A DNA stretch of 26,448 bases from an uncultured Faecalibacterium sp. (GTDB taxonomy: Bacteria; Bacillota; Clostridia; Oscillospirales; Ruminococcaceae). Positions 22,338 through 26,448 of this stretch are shown here, piece after piece. The stretch's first letter is position 1; every line of letters begins with the position of its first letter. The position numbers and the translations under genes are program-made. The stretch lies in contig URVW01000027.1 in NCBI GenBank assembly GCA_900551435.1, positions 1-26,448 of the forward strand. The letters run 5' to 3'. Under the pieces are notes generated by a model. That model ran no database searches. It was not told the origin of the DNA and saw only the letters and a program-made list of their open reading frames with translations.

Positions 22338-22566
22338 TTAGATACCCCGGCCCATCTCGTAGGCCTGTTTCATGGCGTCTGTTTTGCGGATATCGCCCGC
22401 TTCCATCGCGTTGACGCCCAGACGCCCGGAAAGCTTCTTGCGTGCGGCCATCACCTTTTCGACGCTGCAACCCGCTTCCTGCGCACCACGGGCAAATTCC
22501 TCGCTCAGGATGCAGGAGTTTCCGTTGGGGCGGGGGCTTCCCTCGAGGATCAGAACTTTTTTTCAT
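22338..22566 (-). pseudogene. flavodoxin-family / FMN reductase remnant
   Basis: The coding frame reads KKVLILEGSPRPNGNS, the FMN-phosphate-binding loop of NAD(P)H-dependent FMN reductases, continues through EFARGAQEAGCSVEKV to KKLSGRLG, then jumps directly to a typical C-terminal end VNAMEAGDIRKTDAMKQA followed by YEMGRGI. About 75 codons remain of the usual 180 or so, so the middle of the flavodoxin domain appears deleted. In addition, the ATG at 22566 is out of frame with the protein by one base, in a run of seven A, where six would restore MKKVLILEGS. Two independent lesions make this a pseudogene. A weak AAGGTG ribosome-binding site precedes the ATG. The 257 bases upstream to the zinc-knuckle gene hold only a palindrome and unconvincing frames. 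Confidence 0.8.
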
Positions 22567-22610
22567 AAAGACACCTTCTCTTTTTATTCTAGGTGTTCCC
22601 AGTATACATC

Positions 22611-22627
22611 TCTCGTGCTACACGAGA
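22611..22627. promoter_or_regulatory. operator-like palindrome upstream of the flavodoxin remnant
   Basis: TCTCGTG-CTA-CACGAGA, a perfect 7-bp-arm inverted repeat about 45 bases upstream of the remnant's ATG. TATACT, a possible -10 for the remnant, lies just downstream of it on the minus strand. It may be the former binding site of a redox regulator. Confidence 0.4.
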
Positions 22628-22823
22628 TCAAGAGTCCCATCTGAAATGGACGCAAAGCTCCGGACCTTCTGCAATGCGTGGCCGAGCATCTGTGTGATCC
22701 ACAAGGACTCCTCGGAACCTGATCGACCCAGAAAAATTCTGTGCCGATCTATATACAGCAACAATTTTGTTTGCGAATGGCCGCACCCAAACACTCGCTT
22801 TAAGCGATGATGATTCTGATGAC

Positions 22824-23189
22824 CTAGTGCTCATTTTGAGCACTTGCAGCATCTGTAACACGTTTTCGATAGTCTTTTTGCCGACAGGCGTTGCTGCAAT
22901 AGCGGGCATCTGCACGTTTGGGCGTGAATTTCTCGCCGCAGCACTGACAGACCAAATCCTGACGGCGCATTTGGCGGTATTCCCGCTACCGCCGATTATT
23001 GGCCTGATTGCCGCACCAATAGCTGTGACAATATTTCTTGGTGTAGATCGTGGTGTAGAACACCCGACCGCAGCCGCCGCAGATGAGTTTGCGGATAGCG
23101 TATCCTCCGGTGGTAAAACCTGTTTCCTCATACGATTCTTTCAAATAATCCTGATTGTTCTGCTCCCATTCTTCGTTTGTCATATACAT
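22824..23189 (-). pseudogene. two-zinc-knuckle protein split by an in-frame TAG
   Basis: Start ATG at 23189 with GGAGG nine bases upstream. The first 67 codons give MYMTNEEWEQNNQDYLKESY and a first zinc motif (CGGCGRVFY, then YCHSYWC), ending NQANNRR at a TAG (22988-22986). The same frame continues without further stops for 53 codons with a second, similar motif (CQCCGEKFTPK, then YCSNACRQKDYRKR) and ends at TAG 22824. The two zinc motifs align with each other in spacing, so this is most simply one gene of 121 residues with a nonsense mutation, for example TGG to TAG. Small CxxC/YCxxxC proteins of this type are common on mobile elements and probably bind nucleic acid. A readthrough product cannot be excluded. 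Confidence 0.7.
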
Positions 23190-23226
23190 GGAGATACCCC
23201 TCCTTTCACTGGCGTTACGGAAAAAC

Positions 23227-23273
23227 AATGTGGTCAATTTGACCACATTATTTTCTGGTAACTGAGGAATCAA
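23227..23273 (-). promoter_or_regulatory. promoter with overlapping 23-bp palindromic operator
   Basis: Minus strand TTGATT (23273-23268), 17-base spacer, TAATGT (23250-23245). The palindrome AATGTGGTCAA-T-TTGACCACATT (23227-23249) is perfect with 11-bp arms and covers the -10 box and start point. This is a classic repressor-operator layout for the zinc-knuckle gene starting at 23189. Confidence 0.65.
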
Positions 23274-23276
23274 CGT

Positions 23277-23363
23277 TTAGCCGTTCTCCCTGCATGGATT
23301 TCCTGCCCCCTTCCAGCGGCGTTTTCCGGCTCTCCCTTGCGGGGTCATCGCCGTGTATCCCAT
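23277..23363 (-). CDS. possible 28-residue peptide
   Basis: A short minus-strand frame MGYTAMTPQGRAGKRRW to PCRENG, strongly basic. No clear ribosome-binding site precedes it, and its stop overlaps the promoter of the zinc-knuckle gene. It could be a leader peptide or chance; included because its composition is unlike random sequence here. Confidence 0.2.
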   Translation of the reverse strand: MGYTAMTPQGRAGKRRWKGAGNPCRENG

Positions 23364-23404
23364 GCAGACGGTCTTTCGGTTTTCAAGGTGCGGTGCTGAA
23401 TTTG

Positions 23405-23562
23405 GCAATAAAAAATCGCCACACAACAACCTGAACCTGACCATCCCTTCCGGGATGGCCTTGGTTCGGGTTTGCTATGTAGCGATAAGAAAGTCAAAAA
23501 CTTGCTCCGGCTCCTTCGGGAGCCGAGCTGGAACTCTAAGTAAATATGTTATATTAAATTGT
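23405..23562 (-). ncRNA. candidate small structured RNA
   Basis: A transcription unit of about 155 bases with no convincing coding content. It starts from a strong promoter (23569-23597). Hairpin 1 is GGCTCC-CGAA-GGAGCC (23509-23524) followed by TTTTT. Hairpin 2 is long: arms ATCGC/GCGAT, then an almost fully paired stretch using G-U pairs, then CCGAACC/GGTTCAGG, capped by CCATCCC-GGAA-GGGATGG (23441-23458) with a GNRA loop. A run of T follows directly on the minus strand (23415-23410), which reads as the terminator. No known riboswitch class is recognised. It might instead be a leader of the zinc-knuckle gene downstream. Confidence 0.5.
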
Positions 23563-23568
23563 TGAAAT

Positions 23569-23597
23569 AGATTACCACAAAAATCGCAGTGTGTCAA
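23569..23597 (-). promoter_or_regulatory. strong promoter of the candidate small RNA
   Basis: Perfect TTGACA, 17-base spacer, TAATCT on the minus strand; predicted start near 23562. No open reading frame follows closely, which supports an RNA product. Confidence 0.7.
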
Positions 23598-23660
23598 CAA
23601 AAAACTTTGAAGATGTGCTGATTTCGGCAGCTTGCAAGAAAAAACGAGGGAAACTTTGGC

Positions 23661-23694
23661 AAAAAGAGAGAGGGCTGGACGATACCAGCCCTCT
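23661..23694 (-). terminator. terminator of the SirTM operon
   Basis: A perfect 10-bp stem (AGAGGGCTGG and complement, 23669-23694), six-base loop, then CTCTTTTT on the minus strand, seven bases after the SirTM stop codon. Confidence 0.9.
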
Positions 23695-23700
23695 TGTGGG

Positions 23701-24618
23701 TCACAATTGCGCCATCACAGCGCCAATATCCGCATGGATGCAGACAGACTGCCGCTCGATCTCCGGCGGGCAAATGGCCTGTCCCTGATTGACACAGGCG
23801 TAGAATGCGTTTGGATTTTTAGCGGTCATCCGCCAGAACGGATACTTGATGATGACCGGGGTGTTGTAGCCAACGCCAATTTCCAAAAAGAGAATATTCT
23901 GCCCCTCGTGACGGCGCAGAAATTCACTGTATCGCTCTGCCGCACTGTGCCATCCTTCGTCCTCTACAAAGGTATTGTCTGCACGCAGGTTCATGTTCAT
24001 GGGTCTGCCGCAATGCGGACAATGTGGCACAAGCTCCGATGGAATCTTTGTCTTGAGCGGTGTGGACTTCGGTGCGCTCAGTGAACCATCCGGCAGGATA
24101 TGATACCCTTGCGCTTCGACCATCTGCCGGACGAGCTTCTCATTATCAAAGGTCTCCCGACAACAGGGCTCGGAGCACTGAAACAGACCGTAATCTCCCT
24201 GCGTGTAGAACAGACGCTTTTTGTCAAAGCCCGCTTTTTGGAAACAATGGTCTACGTTGGTGGTCAGCACAAAATAGTCCTTGTCCTGTACCAGCTTCAA
24301 AAGGGCATCATAGACCGGTTTGGGGGCATCCATATAGCGGTTGATGTAGATATACCGGCTCCAGTAAGCCCAGTGTTCTTCCAGCGAGGAATATGGATAA
24401 AAGCCGCCGGAGTACATATCCCGGATGCCGTACTTTGCTGCAAAATCCGCAAAATACTGCTCAAATCGTTCTCCGCCATAGGTGAAACCTGCCGAGGTAG
24501 AAAGCCCAGAGCCTGCACCAATGACCACTGCGTCGGCATGGTTCAGAACCTGCCGCAGCGTATCAATCGGTTCGGAGCAGTCGTTCGTAGATTTTTTTGT
24601 CCATATCTTTGAAAACAT
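23701..24618 (-). CDS. SirTM-type (class M) sirtuin
   Basis: A 305-residue SIR2-fold protein. The NAD-binding loop is GAGSGLSTSAG (34-44), the ribose/nicotinamide site TTNVDHC has N121 and D123, and the position of the catalytic histidine of deacetylating sirtuins is a glutamine (Q140 in YTQGDYG). That change is the hallmark of macrodomain-linked SirTMs, which ADP-ribosylate protein (in Staphylococcus and Streptococcus a lipoylated GcvH-like carrier). Zinc-ribbon cysteines are seen in QCSEPCC and CPHCG. GGTGAT lies upstream of the ATG, which sits 56 bp inside the end of the macrodomain gene, so the pair is tightly linked. Last gene of the operon before a strong terminator. The target protein here is unknown. 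Confidence 0.9.
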   Translation of the reverse strand: MFSKIWTKKSTNDCSEPIDTLRQVLNHADAVVIGAGSGLSTSAGFTYGGERFEQYFADFAAKYGIRDMYSGGFYPYSSLEEHWAYWSRYIYINRYMDAPKPVYDALLKLVQDKDYFVLTTNVDHCFQKAGFDKKRLFYTQGDYGLFQCSEPCCRETFDNEKLVRQMVEAQGYHILPDGSLSAPKSTPLKTKIPSELVPHCPHCGRPMNMNLRADNTFVEDEGWHSAAERYSEFLRRHEGQNILFLEIGVGYNTPVIIKYPFWRMTAKNPNAFYACVNQGQAICPPEIERQSVCIHADIGAVMAQL

Positions 24619-25342
24619 TGAAGATCACCTTTTTCACACTGGTTTGCGTCTTGAGAAACTCTTTGACGGTCTGCACCGCAATTTCGGCGGCAAGCTGGTT
24701 GGGAAAATGAAACTCCCCCGTGGAAATGCAGCAGAAGGCCACGCTTTCCAGCCCTTTTTCTGCCGCCAGCTCCAGACAGGAACGGTAGCACGAGGCCAGC
24801 AGTTCCTTGTCCGCTTTTGTCACTCGCCCGTTGATAATCGGCCCGACCGTATGCAAGACATAGCGGCAGGGCAGATCAAATGCAGGCGTGATTTTTGCCT
24901 GTCCGGTGGGTTCTGGATAACCCTGTCTGTCCATGATCTCCGCACAGGCAAGACGCAGCTGCACCCCGGCATAGGTGTGGATGGCGTTGTCGATACAGCC
25001 GTGGTTGGGGCAGTAGCACCCGGTCATGCCGTTGTTGGCGGCATTGACAATGGCATCGCACTTGAGCGTGGTAATGTCGCCCTGCCAGAGATACAGCCCC
25101 GGCTGCAGGGGCACGAGGTCAGCCGCATCGGTGATGCCTTTTGCTGCGGTTTCGGCTTGCAGGTACTCATCCTGTATTTGCAGAAAATCTGTGCCGATAC
25201 GCCGTGGTTCACGGATATTCAGCAAGCCCCGCAGGAGCTGACGTTGGGTGTCTGCGTCTGTCGGTATCCGCAGTTCCTGATACTCCGGGTGTTCGTTCAA
25301 AAGCACCCGGATGAGGACAATTCGCCGCTCACTCTGGTTCAT
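24563..25342 (-). CDS. zinc-type macrodomain protein, predicted protein-ADP-ribose hydrolase
   Basis: A 259-residue protein. Residues 1-80 are an all-helical N-terminal extension; the macrodomain begins at LYLWQGDITTLKCDAIVNAA (about 83-102). The loop NNGMTGCYCPNHGCIDNAIH carries the Cys and His ligands of zinc-dependent macrodomains, and VLHTVGP plus a downstream CCISTGEFHFP complete the ADP-ribose site. Relatives next to SirTM remove the ADP-ribose that SirTM adds, forming a reversible switch. I start at the ATG 25342, two bases after the stop of the ferredoxin-fusion gene, with GAGG about eight bases upstream; the in-frame TTG six bases earlier is less likely. It overlaps the SirTM gene by 56 bp. 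Confidence 0.9.
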   Translation of the reverse strand: MNQSERRIVLIRVLLNEHPEYQELRIPTDADTQRQLLRGLLNIREPRRIGTDFLQIQDEYLQAETAAKGITDAADLVPLQPGLYLWQGDITTLKCDAIVNAANNGMTGCYCPNHGCIDNAIHTYAGVQLRLACAEIMDRQGYPEPTGQAKITPAFDLPCRYVLHTVGPIINGRVTKADKELLASCYRSCLELAAEKGLESVAFCCISTGEFHFPNQLAAEIAVQTVKEFLKTQTSVKKVIFNVFKDMDKKIYERLLRTD

Positions 25343-25344
25343 AG

Positions 25345-25953
25345 TCAAACCCTCTTTTCGATTGTCTGCTTAGGGCAGACTTCCGCACACCGCCCGCAGT
25401 GGAGACAGTGGTGCTGGTCAATGACCACCGGCTTCTTGGTAATGTCGATGCACTTCTGCGGACAGACAGAGTAGCACAGCTTGCAGCCGATGCAGCCTTC
25501 GCCTACATAGTAACCCGGTGCTTCCTGTACTGCTTTGCCAATGGTGAAGCTGTCCCGGACGATGTGCGCCGGAACGCTGATGTCAAAATACTCGCCGTCC
25601 GCCTCATACAGGCAGAACACCTCCAAAGCACTGCGGGTGTCACCAGGATAGATGGACTGCATATAGGCGTTTTTCTCGAAGATCTCATCCAGCTTCTCGC
25701 TGCCGATGTTTTTGATTTTTCCACGCAGAGAGATCGAGACTTTTTCTCTGGTGGCGGACAGAGCAATGTAGCCCTGTTCCATGAGCTGGGCATAGAACGC
25801 CTTGCCCTTGGCAGTGAGGAAATATACGCCCTGCTCGTCATAGAGCATCATGTCGATCACACGGGTCTGGGGATGACCGTCTGCTCCGATGGTGGCAATG
25901 GCGGTGGAGTGGATATTTTCCACCAGCAGCTTCAAATAATGTTGCTTCGTCAT
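25345..25953 (-). CDS. FMN-binding split-barrel / 2[4Fe-4S] ferredoxin fusion protein
   Basis: A 202-residue redox protein. The N-terminal 130 residues look like a pyridoxamine-5'-phosphate-oxidase-type split barrel that binds FMN (STAIATIGADGHPQTRVIDM, then GVYFLTAKGKAFYAQL). The C-terminus has two ferredoxin motifs: C154, C157, C160, C164 and C183, C186, C189, C193, each ending in a CP. Such fusions pass electrons between a flavin and iron-sulfur clusters in the cytoplasm. It is the first gene after an FMN riboswitch, which fits a flavin-dependent product, and lies two bases upstream of the macrodomain gene. Its ribosome-binding site (AAGG) is rather weak and distant. Electron donor and acceptor are unknown. 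Confidence 0.87.
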   Translation of the reverse strand: MTKQHYLKLLVENIHSTAIATIGADGHPQTRVIDMMLYDEQGVYFLTAKGKAFYAQLMEQGYIALSATREKVSISLRGKIKNIGSEKLDEIFEKNAYMQSIYPGDTRSALEVFCLYEADGEYFDISVPAHIVRDSFTIGKAVQEAPGYYVGEGCIGCKLCYSVCPQKCIDITKKPVVIDQHHCLHCGRCAEVCPKQTIEKRV

Positions 25954-26010
25954 AACATCAACGACCTTTCAGGATCGGCGCAAGCCGCTTATCTTGAGGA
26001 TATGCTTGGA

Positions 26011-26050
26011 TTTGAAACAGCCCCACAGGACGGTTTTTCCTGCGGGGCTG
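26011..26050 (-). terminator. attenuator hairpin of the FMN riboswitch
   Basis: A 13-bp stem with one G-U pair (26018-26030 with 26038-26050), followed on the minus strand by TTTCAAAT. It lies between the aptamer and the first gene, the expected place for a riboswitch-controlled terminator; the T-tract is short, so strength is uncertain. Confidence 0.6.
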
Positions 26051-26060
26051 CTTCCTCATG

Positions 26061-26169
26061 TCTTCTTTCATCCGGACGATACCGTCGGTTGCGGAGTTTC
26101 ACCGCATCGGGCGCTTTTGCGCTTCGCAGACTTTACTGCCGGTCAGGGATTTCACCTTGCCCCGAAGAT
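26061..26169 (-). promoter_or_regulatory. FMN riboswitch (RFN element)
   Basis: Minus-strand aptamer with the conserved RFN blocks in order: CTTCGGGGCAAGGTGAAAT, CCCTGACCGGCAGTAAAGTC, a variable stem (GAAGCGCAAAAGCGC), GCGGTGAAACTCCGCAACC, GACGGTATCGTCCGGATGA and AAGAAGA. The opening and closing parts (CTTC / GAAG) form P1. Together with the downstream hairpin it should lower expression of the split-barrel/ferredoxin-macrodomain-SirTM operon when FMN is plentiful. It starts only about 20 bases after the stop of the partial gene upstream, so it may be read from that gene's transcript. Confidence 0.93.
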
Positions 26170-26188
26170 GTAGAATCGAGAAAAATTC

Positions 26189-26448
26189 TTAGAACTCGTA
26201 GGGAGGGTTGCCGGAGAAGTCTGCAATGATGCCGTGGGCATCCTCCAGATAGAACACCTCAAAGATGGGGTTGGTAGCCTCGCCGTACTGGCTCTTCACG
26301 ATGGGGTTTGCGATGCACATCTCCTTGGCAGCCATGTTGTTCTCGAACACAGCCTTGCCGTGCAGACGAATCCATGCGTATTCCGGGCTGGAGACGGAGA
26401 TCTCCACCTCCGGGTTCTCCTGCATATCCTTGTAGACGTCCTTGGTGT
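26189..26448 (-). CDS. pyridoxamine-5'-phosphate-oxidase-like protein (C-terminal part, runs off the right edge)
   Basis: About 86 codons of a minus-strand gene whose 5' end lies outside the window. The visible sequence (VEISVSSPEYAWIRLHGKAV, then NPIFEVFYLEDAHGIIADFS, ending NPPYEF) is typical of the C-terminal half of split-barrel flavin-binding proteins in the pyridoxamine-5'-phosphate-oxidase superfamily. The TAA stop is followed after about 20 bases by the FMN riboswitch, with no convincing terminator between, so it may belong to the same transcript. It adds a second probable flavin protein to this neighbourhood. Substrate unknown. Confidence 0.75.
   Translation of the reverse strand, partial: TKDVYKDMQENPEVEISVSSPEYAWIRLHGKAVFENNMAAKEMCIANPIVKSQYGEATNPIFEVFYLEDAHGIIADFSGNPPYEF

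Noticed and set aside
22628..23131. A 167-codon minus-strand frame overlapping the zinc-knuckle gene
   Set aside because: Ser/Arg/Ala-rich and out of frame with the cysteine motifs; another frame in 22640-22823 (with RIFLGRSGSEESLW) has slight protein character but no start, so it is not called either.
23405..23562. c-di-GMP or other known riboswitch in the structured RNA
   Set aside because: The conserved sequence blocks of known classes I can recall are absent; only hairpins are visible.

Overview
The window looks like chromosome of a moderately GC-rich gut Firmicute of the Oscillospiraceae/Faecalibacterium type. This is inferred from strong AGGAGG ribosome-binding sites, sigma-A promoters, a Gram-positive pel cluster with CotH, an FMN riboswitch and a SirTM/macrodomain operon. 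No rRNA, tRNA, CRISPR array, transposase or integrase was found. The species call is inference.

Region 1 (1-9755, minus strand): a tightly coupled exopolysaccharide operon, pelD-pelE-pelA(deacetylase, DUF2194)-pelF-pelG-cotH, read from one good promoter at 9727-9755. Stop and start codons overlap or nearly touch throughout. PelD is the predicted c-di-GMP receptor, PelF the glycosyltransferase, PelG the membrane transporter, the PelA-like protein the extracellular deacetylase, and CotH a secreted kinase-like lipoprotein.

Region 2 (9756-18250, plus strand): one 8.2-kb gene, divergent from pel and visibly lower in GC. It encodes a 2725-residue cytoplasmic protein. Its order is a cold-shock-like N-terminal segment, a proline-rich linker, about 1500 residues of helical repeats, a beta-rich domain, a STAND-type P-loop NTPase with a winged-helix-like tail, and a C-terminal HEPN-like RNase motif (R-N-D-S-A-H). 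I read it as a candidate self-contained RNA-targeting defence or stress protein; this is the most novel item in the window. A textbook terminator follows it.

Region 3 (18252-21880, plus strand): an accessory operon with an XRE-type regulator whose frame runs through its own terminator, two unrecognised proteins, a ClpP-type serine protease with an intact triad, a VirD4/TraG-type ATPase without membrane anchors, and a 55-residue protein. It resembles a fragment of a mobile element, but no relaxase or integrase is present.

Region 4 (21834-23600, minus strand): a decayed patch. It holds a frameshifted unknown gene, a flavodoxin-family gene with an internal deletion and a start-proximal frame error, and a two-zinc-knuckle gene split by an in-frame TAG. 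Palindromic operators and a candidate small structured RNA with its own promoter and terminator lie among them.

Region 5 (23661-26448, minus strand): a partial FMN-binding split-barrel protein, an FMN riboswitch with an attenuator hairpin, then a split-barrel/ferredoxin fusion, a zinc-type macrodomain protein and a SirTM sirtuin, closed by a terminator. The layout suggests a flavin-controlled redox/ADP-ribosylation operon.
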